Assembly: GCA_028564925.1 (NCBI GenBank)
Contig: CM053029.1
Coordinates: forward strand, 296,895,168-296,959,167
Direction of reading: 5' to 3'
Source: Lithobates sylvaticus
Lineage: Eukaryota; Chordata; Amphibia; Anura; Ranidae
Length of the DNA: 64,000 nucleotides
Shown here: piece after piece, positions 21,872 to 35,310 of the stretch
Position numbering within the stretch: the first letter of the stretch is position 1
Layout of the letters: each line of letters opens with the position of its first letter
Notes under the pieces: model-generated
Told to the model about the DNA's origin: nothing
Databases searched by the model: none
Seen by the model: the letters and a program-made list of their open reading frames with translations, nothing else
Position numbers and translations under genes: made by a program

Positions 21872-23699
21872 TTAACATCCCAGATGAGCTACCTCATGAC
21901 CCATAGCCCTAAATCGCCGAGTATAACACTCAAACTCAGGAACCACTCTACTCCACAATAGACCGGGCATCCCAATCCAACGAACCACCACCGTACATCA
22001 GCTCTTCTCGCTCCGCAGTGGACATATGAGTGGCCCAATAGCCAAATCAAGCAGGAGCCTTTCCCTGTAAAGAAAAAACAACAAAAACACCACACACACA
22101 CATAGAAGCAAGAACATAAAGCCAGCCTCCACTCGCAAACAAGAGGAGACAAACAGGACAGCATACAGGCACAAACCCCACATAGACTAACATAAATCAT
22201 AACAAATGAGGACAAACATATAGGCGATAACGCCGAGATTCCCACCTGCCAATACCCCGTAAGGCCCCCTCGCTTAACCCCCAATGTGCCTCCTCCGTTG
22301 CAGTCCCAATTCGAAAGGAATGAGATGCAAAGTCGGACAGACAAAAACCCAAGATAACCAAACACCTCTGAACACCGCCGTGAACTGATACCGAGACAAA
22401 GCCGAACCATGCAATAAAAAAGGGCCGACGTGACCCGGGCGTAACTCCAAAAAGGTGAAACAACCTGCACCGGACAATCCGGCGACTACGCAACGCCAAA
22501 CAACTCCACTCGCACACCCCGCCCGGCTTGATCCGTCTTGGATCTCCGTATCCCCCCAAAAAAACATATTGTGACTACATTGCACGTCAGCCAACTGCAA
22601 ACCGTCCAACCCCCATCTAGAAGAACAGACCAATTCCCCAATGCGCAGCGCTCCAAAAAATGCTAAGGAAAAGAACGTCTGAAACAAAAGGGCCTCATAG
22701 GCTGACAAACACACATCAGGAAGCACCCGAAACAATGAACCCAATAACTCAAAAGACAGGGGGCTCCTCCACATTCCGTCCTATGAAATACAACACCAAG
22801 AACCCATCATCACCCACAACTACCGCACCACCCAAACCACGGACCAGACCGAACCACTCCTTCCAAACCATTGAATACATCGACCATTTAGCCTCACTCA
22901 CCGACCACTGAATCAGCGCAGTCACTCCAAGGCAATCAGCCACAGCTGTGCTGGACAAGCAACTCCCAGTTGAACAGCAAATACAAAAGCATCGCAACGT
23001 AAACAAGCCAACACCAAATGCCACAACAAATGCACCACGAAGGCAATGAAGCTGACACGCTATTAATTGCCTGCACAACAGCCATATTATCGCAATTAAA
23101 GCGGATCTTCTTGTTACTGAACTGAGAACCCCAAAGCTCCACCCGGAGCACAATTGGAAACAGTTCCAAGAGTGCCAAGTTCATGGTGAACCCAGCCTCC
23201 CGCCATTCCAACGGCCACAGGCCCGCACTTCACTGACCCCCAAAGTATGCACCATAGCCAGCCGATCCCGTGGCATCTGTGAAGAGCTCTGAATCAAAAC
23301 CGGACATAGATTCAGACATCCACACAGACCTGCCGCTAAAAGGATTCAAAAAAGACTCCCAAACCAGCAGGTCTGCTTTGTGTTCTCGGGATAAGGCTAA
23401 TGTGATGCCCAGGAGCCTGAACCCCCGCTGTAGCCGCCGCCAGCCGTCGATTAAAACTGCCCATCGCCATGATCCGACAAGCAATGTTGAGCTTCCCAAG
23501 AAGCGACAGAAGTTGCCGCAGCATCAGCTCCCCAGCCCCCCGCTGAGACCACCGCCGCCCACAAGTCCGTCAGCTTGTCTTCCAGGAGGCGGTATTCTAT
23601 GGCCACAGTGTCAATCAAAATACCAAGAAAACTCAGTACCGTAGCCGGTCCCTCTGTTTTGAGCTGGGCACTCCCCCTGTCCCAGCGGAACAAAGCTGC

Positions 23700-24295
23700 T
23701 CACTCTGCTGCTCTCAGCGCCCGATCATGTAGCCCGCCAGCTGCCGCACCGTCATTGGATCTCCGCACCTCCACCGGTATTGTAGTAACAGGGACACCGG
23801 CCGCTCCAGATGACAGGCCGGTTCCCGAGGAATGCACACTACCCCCCGAGCTGCTCGGGTGGCCACAAAAACCACTCCCGAGCACCGCAACAGGCACCTT
23901 ATCAGCAGCAGAGGGATGCACCGACCCCTGCCTCGCCAAGGAAGAGGATTCCTCCCAGGCTGTACCACCACCACGTGGGACTGGCACTTTGGTGCGGGGG
24001 CTGGAGGGTCCCTAGAGGCAGGCTCTGCGGGGCTCCTAAGGTGGTGCTGGACTCTGGGAGACACTTCCGGGCTGAGGCGCTCTGGAGGCCTAGACCTCCA
24101 AGCATGAAGAAATGGTATGAGAATTGGAAATGTATAGGGTACTTTCAACATCCTTGTACAAATGGAATAAGAGGAGATAAGCAACCAGTGCATAAAAAGG
24201 TTGCCCCTTAGGACTTTTTAGGCAGAAAAGTATAAAGAGTAACAATATGTACAAAATGCACATAAGTGGCAACGTTATTAATTATAGAAAAAATA
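23700..24295. other. Unassigned GC-rich segment before hAT copy 2
   Basis: Open frames on both strands are low-complexity and match nothing I recognise. It lies where the upstream part of the reverse transcriptase would be expected, so it may be a rearranged flank. From about 24100 it becomes AT-rich and ends with the 8-bp target copy of hAT copy 2 at 24296-24303. Confidence 0.4.
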
Positions 24296-24879
24296 GTAAT
24301 GAATAAGGATGGGCCCGGTGCTCGATGCAAACCCATGTTCGCATCGAGCACCGGGTGTTCGCTCGCTCGGCGAGCCCAGAACTATTTTGGCCGCTCGCAT
24401 AACATTCGTGTGATGCGAGCGGCCCCGCAAAGCATTGCGGCCGGCGCGGCCGGCGCAGTGCATTGCTGGCTGATGATTGGCCAAGCATGCACTGTGACCC
24501 TGCATGCTTGGCCAATCACAGCGCCGGAAACTCAGAGAGCCATAATTGGCTACAGGCAGGACGCCTGTAGCCAAATACAGCTCAGGGGCTTTAGTACACG
24601 CCCCCTCATTTAAAAGGCCGCCACGCCGTCGGCGCCGGTCACATGCGTTCCGGCTTTAGGAGAGTGCAGGCTGATTCTGTGTCACTCTTTGCTAGATTCA
24701 TTTAGAAAGATTTGCTCTACTTTGCTAAACCATTGCTACCTGTCATTGATCGTCCATTGCTGCTGCTGGTTAGTGTGTTTTTAGCTGCTGCTGGGGGTTA
24801 GTCTGGTGCATGTCTTACTGTTAGTACAGTATTTCAGTAGTACCAACCGCAGTGCTGTTAGTACAGCACTGCACCCCAA

Positions 24880-27800
24880 AAGCACCCATAGGGCTTGTAG
24901 TGTGTTCGTGGCAGGCACTGGCAGCAAACAGAGCTCCTATATTTTGTTCCCAGAAGCACCTATAGGACTTGTAGTGTGTTAGTGGTAGGCACTGGCAGCA
25001 AACAAAGATCCTATATTTTGTTCCCAGAAACACCTATAGGACTTGTAGTGTGTTCGTGGCAGGCACTGGCAGCAAACAGAGCTCCTATATTTTGTTCCCA
25101 GAAGCACCTATAGGACTTGTAGTGTGTTCGTGGCAGGCACTGGCAGCAAACAGAGCTCCTATATTTTGTTCCCAGAAGCACCTATAGGACTTGTAGTGTG
25201 TTAGTCCCATCACACAGAGCTCCTATATTTTGTTCCCAGAAGCACCTATAGGACTTGAAGTGTGTTAGTCCCATCACACAGAGCTATATTTTGTTCCCAG
25301 AAGCACCTATAGGACTTGAAGTGTGTTAGTCCCATCACACAGAGCTCCTATATTTTGTTCCCAGAAGCACCTATAGGACTTGAAGTGTGTTAGTCCCATC
25401 ACACAGAGCTATATTTTCTTCCCAGAAGCACCTATAGGACTTGTAGTGTGTTAGTCCCATCACACAGAGCTCCTATATTTTGTTCCCAGGAGCACCTATA
25501 GGACTTGAAGTGTGTTAGTCCCATCACACAGAGCTCCTATATTTTGTTCCCAGAAGCACCTATAGGACTTGAAGTGTGTTAGTCCCATCACACAGAGCTA
25601 TATTTTCTTCCCAGAAGCACCTATAGGACTTGTAGTGTGTTAGTCCCATCACACAGAGCTATATTTTCTTCCCAGAAGCACCTATAGGACTTGTAGTGTG
25701 TTAGTCCCATCACACAGAGCTCCTATATTTTGTTCCCAGAAGCACCTATAGGACTTGAAGTGTGTTAGTCCCATCACACAGAGCTATATTTCTTCCCAGA
25801 AGCACCTATAGGACTTGTAGTGTGTTAGTCCCATCACACAGAGCTCCTATATTTTGTTCCCAGAAGCACCTATAGGACTTGAAGTGTGTTAGTCCCATCA
25901 CACAGAGCTATATTTTCTTCCCAGAAGCACCTATAGGACTTGTAGTGTGTTAGTCCCATCACACAGAGCTCCTATATTTTCTTCCCAGAAGCACCTATAG
26001 GACTTGACGTGTGTTAGTCCCATCACACAGAGCTATATTTTCTTCCCAGAAGCACCTATAGGACTTGAAGTGTGTTAGTCCCATCACACAGAGCTATATT
26101 TTCTTCCCAGAAGCACCTATAGGACTTGAAGTGTGTTAGTCCCATCACACAGAGCTATATTTTCTTCCCAGAAGCACCTATAGGACTTGTAGTGTGTTAG
26201 TCCCATCACACAGAGCTATATTTTCTTCCCAGAAGCACCTATAGGACTTGTAGTGTGTTAGTCCCATCACACAGATCTATATTTTCTTCCCAGAAGCACC
26301 TATAGGACTTGTAGTGTGCTAGTCCCATCACACAGAGCTCCTATATTTTGTTCCCAGAAGCACCTATAGGACTTGAAGTGTGTTAGTCCCATCACACAGA
26401 GCTATATTTTGTTCCCAGAAGCACCTATAGGACTTGTAGTGTGTTAGTCCCATCACACAGAGCTCCTATATTTTGTTCCCAGAAGCACCTATAGGACTTG
26501 AAGTGTGTTAGCCCCATCACACAGAGCTATATTTTCTTCCCAGAAGCACCTATAGGACTTGTAGTGTGTTAGTCCCATCACACAGAGCTCCTATATTTTG
26601 TTCCCAGAAGCACCTATAGGACTTGAAGTGTGTTAGTCCCATCACACAGAGCTATATTTTCTTCCCAGAAGCACCTATAGGACTTGAAGTGTGTTAGTCC
26701 CATCACACAGAGCTATATTTTCTTCCCAGAAGCACCTATAGGACTTGAAGTGTGTTAGTCCCATCACACAGAGCTATATTTTCTTCCCAGAAGCACCTAT
26801 AGGACTTGTAGTGTGTTAGTCCCATCACACAGAGCTATATTTTCTTCCCAGAAGCACCTATAGGACTTGTAGTGTGTTAGTCCCATCACACAGAGCTCCT
26901 ATATTTTGTTCCCAGAAGCACCTATAGGACTTGAAGTGTGTTAGTCCCATCACACAGATCTATATTTTCTTCCCAGAAGCACCTATAGGACTTGTAGTGT
27001 GCTAGTCCCATCACACAGAGCTCCTATATTTTGTTCCCAGAAGCACCTATAGGACTTGAAGTGTGTTAGTCCCATCACACAGAGCTATATTTTGTTCCCA
27101 GAAGCACCTATAGGACTTGTAGTGTGTTAGTCCCATCACACAGAGCTCCTATATTTTGTTCCCAGAAGCACCTATAGGACTTGAAGTGTGTTAGTCCCAT
27201 CACACAGAGCTATATTTTCTTCCCAGAAGCACCTATAGGACTTGTAGTGTGTTAGTCCCATCACACAGAGCTCCTATATTTTGTTCCCAGAAGCACCTAT
27301 AGGACTTGAAGTGTGTTAGTCCCATCACACAGAGCTATATTTTCTTCCCAGAAGCACCTATAGGACTTGAAGTGTGTTAGTCCCATCACACAGAGCTATA
27401 TTTTCTTCCCAGAAGCACCTATAGGACTTGAAGTGTGTTAGTCCCATCACGCAGAGCTATATTTTCTTCCCAGAAGCACCTATAGGACTTGTAGTGTGTT
27501 AGTCCCATCACACAGAGCTATATTTTCTTCCCAGAAGCACCTATAGGACTTGTAGTGTGTTAGTCCCATCACACAGAGCTCCTATATTTTGTTCCCAGAA
27601 GCACCTATAGGACTTGAAGTGTGTTAGTCCCATCACACAGAGCTATATTTTGTTCCCAGAAGCACCTATAGGACTTGTAGTGTGTTAGTCCCATCACACA
27701 GAGCTCCTATATTTTGTTCCCAGAAGCACCTATAGGACTTGAAGTGTGTTAGTCCCATCACACAGAGCTCCTATATTTTCTTCCCAGAAGCACCTATAGG

Positions 27801-30752
27801 ACTTGTAGTGTGTTAGTCCCATCACACAGAGCTCCTATATTTTGTTCCCAGAAGCACCTATAGGACTTGAAGTGTGTTAGTCCCATCACACAGAGCTATA
27901 TTTTCTTCCCAGAAGCACCTATAGGACTTGAAGTGTGTTAGTCCCATCACACAGAGCTATATTTTCTTCCCAGAAGCACCTATAGGACTTGAAGTGTGTT
28001 AGTCCCATCACACAGAGCTATATTTTCTTCCCAGAATCACCTATAGGACTTGAAGTGTGTTAGTCCCATCACACAGAGCTATATTTTCTTCCCAGAAGCA
28101 CCTATAGGACTTGTAGTGTGTTAGTCCCATCACACACAGCTCCCATATATTTTGTTCCCAGAGGCACCTATAGGACTTGAAGTGTGTTAGTCCCATCACA
28201 CAGAGCTATATTTTCTTCCCAGAAGCACCTATAGGACTTGAAGTGTGTTAGTCCCATCACACAGAGCTATATTTTCTTCCCAGAAGCACCTATAGGACTT
28301 GTAGTGTGTTAGTCCCATCACACAGAGCTATATTTTCTTCCCAGAAGCACCTATAGGACTTGTAGTGTGTTAGTCCCATCACACAGAGCTCCTATATTTT
28401 GTTCCCAGAAGCACCTATAGGACTTGTAGTGTGTTAGTCCCATCACACAGAGCTCCTATATTTTGTTCCCAGAAGCACCTATAGGACTTGAAGTGTGTTA
28501 GTCCCATCACACAGAGCTATATTTTCTTCCCAGAAGCACCTATAGGACTTGAAGTGTGTTAGTCCCATCACACAGAGCTATATTTTCTTCCCAGAAGCAC
28601 CTATAGGACTTGTAGTGTGTTAGTCCCATCACACAGAGCTCCTATATTTTGTTCCCAGAAGCACCTATAGGACTTGAAGTGTGTTAGTCCCATCACACAG
28701 AGCTATATTTTCTTCCCAGAAGCACCTATAGGACTTGAAGTGTGTTAGTCCCATCACACAGAGCTATATTTTCTTCCCAGAAGCACCTATAGGACTTGAA
28801 GTGTGTTAGTCCCATCACACAGAGCTATATTTTCTTCCCAGAAGCACCTATAGGACTTGTAGTGTGTTAGTCCCATCACAGAGAGCTATATTTTCTTCCC
28901 AGAAGCACCTATAGGACTTGTAGTGTGTTAGTCCCATCACACAGAGCTCCTATATTTTGTTCCCAGAAGCACCTATAGGACTTGAAGTGTGTTAGTCCCA
29001 TCACACATAGCTCCTATATTTTGTTCCCAGAAGCACCTATAGGACTTGAAGTGTGTTAGTCCCATCACACAGAGCTCCTATATTTTGTTCCCAGAAGCAC
29101 CTATAGGACTTGAAGTGTGTTAGTCCCATCACACAGAGCTATATTTTCTTCCCAGAAGCACCTATAGGACTTGAAGTGTGTTAGTCCCATCACACAGAGC
29201 TATATTTTCTTCCCAGAAGCACCTATAGGACTTGTAGTGTGTTAGTCCCATCACACAGAGCTATATTTTCTTCCCAGAAGCACCTATAGGACTTGTAGTG
29301 TGTTAGTCCCATCACACAGAGCTCCTATATTTTGTTCCCAGAAGCACCCATAGGACTTGTAGTGTGTTAGTCCCATCACACAGAGCTCCTATATTTTGTT
29401 CCCAGAAGCACCTATAGGACTTGAAGTGTGTTAGTCCCATCACACAGAGCTATATTTTCTTCCCAGAAGCACCTATAGGACTTGAAGTGTGTTAGTCCCA
29501 TCACACAGAGCTATATTTTCTTCCCAGAAGCACCTATAGGACTTGAAGTGTGTTAGTGGCATCACACAGAGCTCCTATATTTTCTTTGCAGAAGCACCCA
29601 TAGGACTTCTAGTGTGTTAGTGGCATCACACAGAGCTCCTATATTTTCTTTGCAGAAGCATCCATAGGACTTCTAGTGTGTTAGTGGCATCACACAGAGC
29701 TCCTATATTTTCTTTGCAGAAGCACCCATAGGACTTCTAGTGTGTTAGTGGCATCACACAGAGCTCCTATATTTTCTTTGCAGAAGCACCCATAGGACTT
29801 CTAGTGTGTTAGTGGCATCACACAGAGCTCCTATATTTTCTTCTCAGCAGCACCCACAGGACTTCTAGTGTGTTAGTGGCATCACACAGAGCTCCTATAT
29901 TTTCTTTGCAGAAGCACCCATAGGACTTCTAGTGTGTTAGTGGCATCACACAGAGCTCCTATATTTTCTTTGCAGAAGCACCCATAGGACTTCTAGTGTG
30001 TTAGTGGCATCACACAGAGCTCCTATATTTTCTTCTCAGCAGCACCCACAGGACTTCTAGTGTGTTAGTGGCATCACACAGAGCTCCTATATTTTCTTCT
30101 CAGCAGCACCCACAGGACTTCTAGTGTGTTAGTGGCATCACACAGAGCTCCTATATTTTCTTTGCGGAAGCACCCATAGGACTTCTAGTGTGTTAGTGGC
30201 ATCACACAGAGCTCCTATATTTTCTTTGCAGAAGCACCCATAGGACTTCTAGTGTGTTAGTGGCATCACACAGAGCTCCTATATTTTCTTTGCAGAAGCA
30301 CCCATAGGACTTCTAGTGTGTTAGTGGCATCACACAGAGCTCCTATATTTTCTTTGCAGAAGCACCCATAGGACTTCTAGTGTGTTAGTGGCATCACACA
30401 GAGCTCCTATATTTTCTTTGCAGAAGCACCCATAGGACTTCTAGTGTGTTAGTGGCATCACACAGAGCTCCTATATTTTCTTTGCAGAAGCACCCATAGG
30501 ACTTCTAGTGTGTTAGTGGCATCACACAGAGCTCCTATATTTTCTTTGCAGAAGCACCCATAGGACTTCTAGTGTGTTAGTGGCATCACACAGAGCTCCT
30601 ATATTTTCTTCTCAGCAGCACCCACAGGACTTCTAGTGTGTTAGTGGCATCACACAGAGCTCCTATATTTTCTTTGCAGAAGCACCTATAGGACTTCTAG
30701 TGTGTTAGTGGCATCACACAGAGCTCCTATATTTTCTTCTCAGCAGCACCCA
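24880..30752 (+). repeat. 5.9-kb minisatellite array, 61/64-bp units, inside the hAT leader
   Basis: About 90-95 units built from GAAGCACCTATAGGACTTG, GTGTTAGTCCCATCACACAG and AGCTCCTATATTTTGTTCCC. Three zones are visible. In 24880-25200 the units are longer (about 74 bp, with GGCAGGCACTGGCAGCAAAC). In 25200-29560 they are of 64 or 61 bp, differing by the triplet CCT. In 29560-30752 they are 64-bp units with GTGGCATCACACAG and CTTTGCAGAAGCACCC or CTTCTCAGCAGCACCC. The array ends 18 bp before the transposase ATG at 30770. Confidence 0.95.
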
Positions 30753-30769
30753 CAGGACTACCGACTACA

Positions 30770-33700
30770 ATGGCTGGAAGACCGCCAAGGGGAGGCAGAG
30801 CGTGCAGAGCCAAGAACACAGGGCAGGCAGGCTCTGTTTCTAGTGGACGTGGCCGTGGCCGTGGACGTGGTCGTGCATCGTCATCAGCACGTGGCCATGG
30901 GACACGCGCGTCTTTGTTTTCGGCAGCTGGACATGTGGAGCCGCATCATGCTGAAGGCTTGGTAGAATGGATGACCAAGCCCTCCTCATCCTCCTCATCC
31001 TCTCTCACCCAGGCTCAGGGTACTGGCAGAGCAGCTGCCAACGCGTACTCAATGGCATCATCAGCCACCCCTTCCCTAGACCCACCATGTCCTCCTGAGG
31101 AGTCCCCCGAACTCTTTGAGCACAGTGTTGGGTACATGCTCCAGGAGGATGCCCAACGATTCGAAGGCTCGGATGATGATACCCAGCTTGAGGAAGTCAG
31201 TAGTGTGCGCGCAGAGAGAGGGGATGCTGAAGGACAGCAATCTGGCAGTACTGTTCCACCAGCTGCAGCTTACTGCCAGGTTTGCTCTAGTGGTGAAGAG
31301 GGAGGGGATGATGAGGTCACTGACGCCACGTGGGTGCCTGGAGGGAGAGAGGATGAGGAGGAGGAGGAGGAGGAGGATGATGCGGCGTCACATGTCCAAC
31401 GAGGCAGGATGCCCCCTGGAGGTCAGCTTGAGGCCAGCACACCAACTGAATCACCCCGCAGAGCTCCGGCCTGTGCAGGGCGCTGCCTCTGCACATTGTT
31501 ACAAAAGTTCTTTGGTGTGGGCCTTTTTTGAGACGAGTGCATCAGATCGCACCACTGCTATTTGCAATATTTGTCTCAAGCGTATCTCGCGTGGCCAAAA
31601 CATCAGCCGCTTGGGCACCACAAGCATGAGCAGACATATGTCGACCTGCCATGCAGCTCGTTGGCAGGCACACATAAAAGACCCACACCAAAGAACTAAG
31701 CGGACCTCTCCTTGCTCCTCATCAGCTGGGATCTCCATCCCCACTACACCTTCAGTCCTCTCTGAAAGCTGCTGTGAGAGGACTGAAGGTGTAGAATTAG
31801 GTGTGTCACAACCAAGTACTTGCAGTACACCGACGTCCGATTGTAGTAGGCAAATTTCCCTGCCCCAGCTGCTGGACCGTCGAAAGAAGTACACTCCCAG
31901 CCATCCACATGCCCAGCGGTTGAATGCTAGCTTGGCTAAATTGCTAGCACTTCAACTGCTGCCTTTTCAGTTGGTAGACTCGGCCCCCTTCCGTGAGTTT
32001 GTTCAATGTGCGGTTCCTCAGTGGCAGGTTCTCACGGAAGGCGATTCCGTCTCTCTACCGGCATGTGGAAGGCAATGTCCATGCCTCGCTGGACAGGGCG
32101 GTCAGCGGTAAGGTGCATATTACCGCTGACTCATGGTCCAGCAGGCATGGACAGGGACGTTACCTTTCTTTCACGGCCCATTGGGTCACTCTATTGGCAG
32201 CTGGGAGGGATGCAGGACAAGGTGCAGTAGTGTTGGAGGTTGTTCCGCCACCACGCCTCCAAAACGCTACTACTGCTACTGGTTGTGACACACCTCTCTC
32301 CTCCACCCCCTCCTCTTCTTCTTCCTCCAGTGCTCTGTCCTCGGAACCAGCGGTGCTCCGTAGGCGTACAAGGGGCTACGCGAGTACGCAGGCAAAAATA
32401 TGCCATGCCGTGCTTGCGCTGGTGTCTTTGGGGGACAGGAGCCACACTGGGCCAGAGGTTCTGGCAGCTCTGCAGGGGCAGGCCGAGAGGTGGTTGACGC
32501 CACGCCAGCTTAAGCCAGGAATGGTCGTTTCTGACAATGGCACCAACCTCCTCTCCGCCCTGCGACAGGGGCAGCTCACCCATGTGCCCTGTATGGCTCA
32601 CGTCCTCAACCTGGTGGTGCAGCGGTTCTTGGGCAGGTTCCCAGGCTTACAGGATGTCCTGAGGCAGGCCAGGAAAGTCTGTGTGCATTTCCGCCGATCT
32701 TATAATGCCAGTGCTCGGCTGACTGAGCTGCAAAAGGAGCTGAACCTGCCCAAGAACCGCCTAATATGCGACATGCCCACCAGGTGGAACTCAACGTTGG
32801 CCATGCTGCAGCGACTGCACACGCAGCAGAGGGCCATCAATGAGTACCTTTGCGACTACGGCACCAGGACAGGGTCAGGGGAGCTTGTTTTTTTTCCCCC
32901 ACGTCAGTGGAGCATGATCAGGGATGCATGCACTGTCCTCTCACCATTTGAGGAGGCCATGAGGATGGTGAGCAGTGACAGTGCATGCATCAGTGACACT
33001 GTACCTCTTGTCCACCTGTTGGAGCATACACTGCGTGGGATAATGGACAGGGCACTTGAGGCAGAACAGAGGCAGGAAGAGGAGGACTTCCTTGCCTCTC
33101 AAGGCCCCCTTTATCCGGACAGTGTTCCTTCTGTCCCACCCATCACACAGGAAGAGGATGAGGAGGAGGAGGAGGAGGAGGAGGAGGATTGTGTGAGCAT
33201 GGAGGTGGAGCCTGGCACCCAGCATCAGCAGCAGCAGTCTTTTAGGGATGATGTACAGTCCCAACAAACCAGTGGACTTGTACGTGGCTGGGAGGAGGTG
33301 GCTGGCGATCATGTCATCCTCAGTGACCCAGAAGACTCCGGACCGAATGCCTCAGCTAACCTACGCTGCATGGCCTCCCTGATCCTGCAAAGCCTGCGGA
33401 AGGATCCTCGTGTTCTTCGGATCAAGGAGAGGGACCATTACTGGCTGGCCACTCTCCTTGATCCATGGTACAAGGGTAAGGTTGCGGACCTTATCTTGCC
33501 GTCGCAGAGGGAGCAGAGGATGAGACATCTCAGGGAGGCCTTGCAGAAAGGTCTGTGCAACGCGTTCCCAGAAACTGGGAGGTTACAAACTCCTGGTCCT
33601 GGGCGACGAGTTGCTGAGGCTTCGGTCAGTAGCAGAAGGAGCGGTGGGGAAGGTGGACGTCTGACCGATGCGTTCAGACAATTTTTTAGTCCGCAGCCCC

Positions 33701-34047
33701 AAGGTATGATCGGTTCCAGCAACCATCGCCAGCGTCTGATATACATGGTGCAGGAATACCTTGGGGCAAGGTCAGACTTGGACACCTTTCCCACCGAAAA
33801 TCCTCTGGCTTACTGGGTCCTGAGTATGGATCACTGGCCAGAGCTTGCACAGTATGCAATTGAGCTACTGGCCTGTCCTGCCTCCAGCGTTCTTTCCGAA
33901 CGCACATTCAGTGCTGCTGGAGGATTTGTCACCGATCATAGGGTGCGCCTGTCCACCGACTCGGTTGATCGACTGACCTTCATCAAAATGAATCAGTCTT
34001 GGATCACCACCAGCTACCAGGCACCTGAAGCGGATATAACGGAATAA
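30770..34047 (+). pseudogene. hAT BED-finger transposase gene (copy 2), nearly complete
   Basis: It starts MAGRPPRGGRACRAK after the array. The N-terminus is Gly/Arg, Ser and acid-rich. A BED-type zinc finger follows at about 31550-31660 (CNICLKRISRGQN and SRHMSTCH). The DDE core is HITADSW, then SDNGTNLLSAL, then the CMAH motif. An acidic Glu run (33155-33190) precedes the hAT dimerisation region with SERTFSAAGGFVTDHRVR. Compared with the other copies it has a frame shift near 31500 and an 11-bp deletion near 32029, where the VPKRHFF segment is lost. The remaining 684-codon frame 31993-34047 is open. It is the best preserved of the four copies. Confidence 0.85.
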
Positions 34048-34149
34048 TTTATAATGTCACATCCCTTCAAGACTGCCTATGCTGATGCTGAGTGACTGTC
34101 CTCTTATGTTCACTGACTATCCTCTTCCTCCTCCTCAATGATCCATGCC

Positions 34150-34790
34150 ACCACACCAGTGCCTAAGGCACAATTTTTCAGCCCCTGTATAACAGGGGCG
34201 TGTACTTACAATTTTTTAAAAAAATGCTTCGCAACACGTGTGACTGCTGTGCTCCAAGTACATTATCTGTGAGGGGTTGCAGTGTTGTGGCACCAGCACC
34301 AGTGCCTAAGGCACAATTTTTCAGCCCCTGTTTAACAGGGGCGTGTACTTACAATTTTTTTTAAAAAATGCTTCGCAACACGTGTGACTGCTGTGCTCCA
34401 AGTACAGTATCTGTGAGGGGTTGCAGTGTTGTGGCACCAGCACCAGTGCCTAAGGCACAATTTTTCAGCCCCTGTTTAACAGGGGCGTTTACTTACAATT
34501 TTTTAAAAAAATGCTTCGCAACACGTGTGACTGCTGTGCTCCAAGTACAGTATCTGTGAGGGGTTGCAGTGTTGTGGCACCAGCACCAGTGCCTAAGGCA
34601 CAATTTTTCAGCCCCTGTTTAACAGGGGCGTGTACTTACAATTTTTTTAAAAAATGCTTCGCAACACGTGTGACTGCTGTGCTCCAAGTACAGTATCTGT
34701 GAGGGGTTGCAGTGTTGTGGCACCAGCACCAGTGCCTAAGGCACAATTTTTCAGCCCCTGTTTAACAGGGGCGTGTAATTACAAATCTTG
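34150..34790 (+). repeat. hAT 3' tandem repeat, 143-bp unit (copy 2)
   Basis: Four to five units with exact 143-bp spacing (for example 34368 and 34511), very similar to one another and to the array in copy 1. Each unit contains CCCCTGTTTAACAGGGG. Confidence 0.9.
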
Positions 34791-35310
34791 ATCTAATAGT
34801 TCACAGCAGGGCCCATTCCTGCGCCCACCAAGAGTAACTATGAGGGCCTACAGTCTTGTGGCAACACCGTCCACCACCACCGCCAAAGGCCCAATTGTTC
34901 TGCCCTGTTCATCAGGTGCTTGCAATTACAAATCTTGATCTAATAACTCACAGCAGGGCCCATTCCTGCGCCCACCAAGAGTAACTGTGAGAGCTTACAG
35001 TCTTGTGGCAACACCGTCCACCACCACCACCACCACCACCAAAGGCCCAATTTTTCTGCCCTGTTCAACAGGTGCATGCAATTACAAATCTTGATCTAAT
35101 AACTCACAGCAGGGCCCATTCCTGTGCCCACCAAGAGTAACTGTGAGAGCTTACAGTCTTGTGGCAACACCGTCCACCACCACCACCACCACCACCGCCA
35201 AAGGCCCAATTTTTCTGCCCGGTTCAACAGGTGCATGCAAGTACAAATCTTGATCTATTAACTCACAGCAGGGCCCATTCCTGTGCCCACCAGTCTTGTG
35301 GCTACACCAA
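34791..35310 (+). repeat. hAT 3' (CCA)n-containing tandem repeat (copy 2)
   Basis: About 3.5 units with CCA runs, equivalent to 4970-5390 in copy 1. Confidence 0.85.

Larger units (their letters stand above)
18453..21875 (+). mobile_element. piggyBac transposon, degraded, inserted in the tyrosine-recombinase element
   Basis: TTAA flanks the element at 18453-18456 and 21872-21875. The left end CTAGTTAATGACCGG and the complement of the right end CCACTTGACCACTGG form an imperfect inverted repeat. The element carries a minisatellite leader (18805-19300), a damaged transposase gene (19309-20486) and a 1.4-kb 3' region. That 3' region holds diverged internal duplications: 'gtgtcatttatgctcctagaacgcctgatg' at about 21065-21095 resembles 20675-20710. 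Outside the TTAA pair, the SGNH-like coding sequence resumes on each side. Confidence 0.8.
18132..23693 (-). mobile_element. Tyrosine-recombinase retroelement fossil (Ngaro/DIRS type) with SGNH-hydrolase-like tail
   Basis: A broken minus-strand element with several breaks. Along the minus strand come the end of a reverse transcriptase (23693-23450, FLGILIDTV) and an RNase H-like part (about 23500-22936, FTDATGSAGYGAYFGG and CDNMAVVQAIN). A tyrosine recombinase follows at about 22774-22197, with FFGALRIGEL and SFRIGTATEEAHWGLSEGA regions. Last is an SGNH-hydrolase-like domain that begins near 22060 (WLLGHSYVH). It is split by the piggyBac insertion and ends at 18132 with a DG.YLNAVGID region. 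Recombinase plus SGNH hydrolase is known for vertebrate Ngaro-type elements. The front of the element is missing. Non-coding flank related to it probably runs left toward 15650. Confidence 0.7.

Noticed and set aside
23700-24193. GC-rich open frames on both strands as a host exon
   Set aside because: No splice context or recognisable domain, overlapping low-complexity frames on both strands, and a position next to a retroelement fossil.
24880-30752. Regular repeats resembling a CRISPR array
   Set aside because: Units are contiguous, with no unique spacers, inside a eukaryotic transposon. It is a minisatellite.
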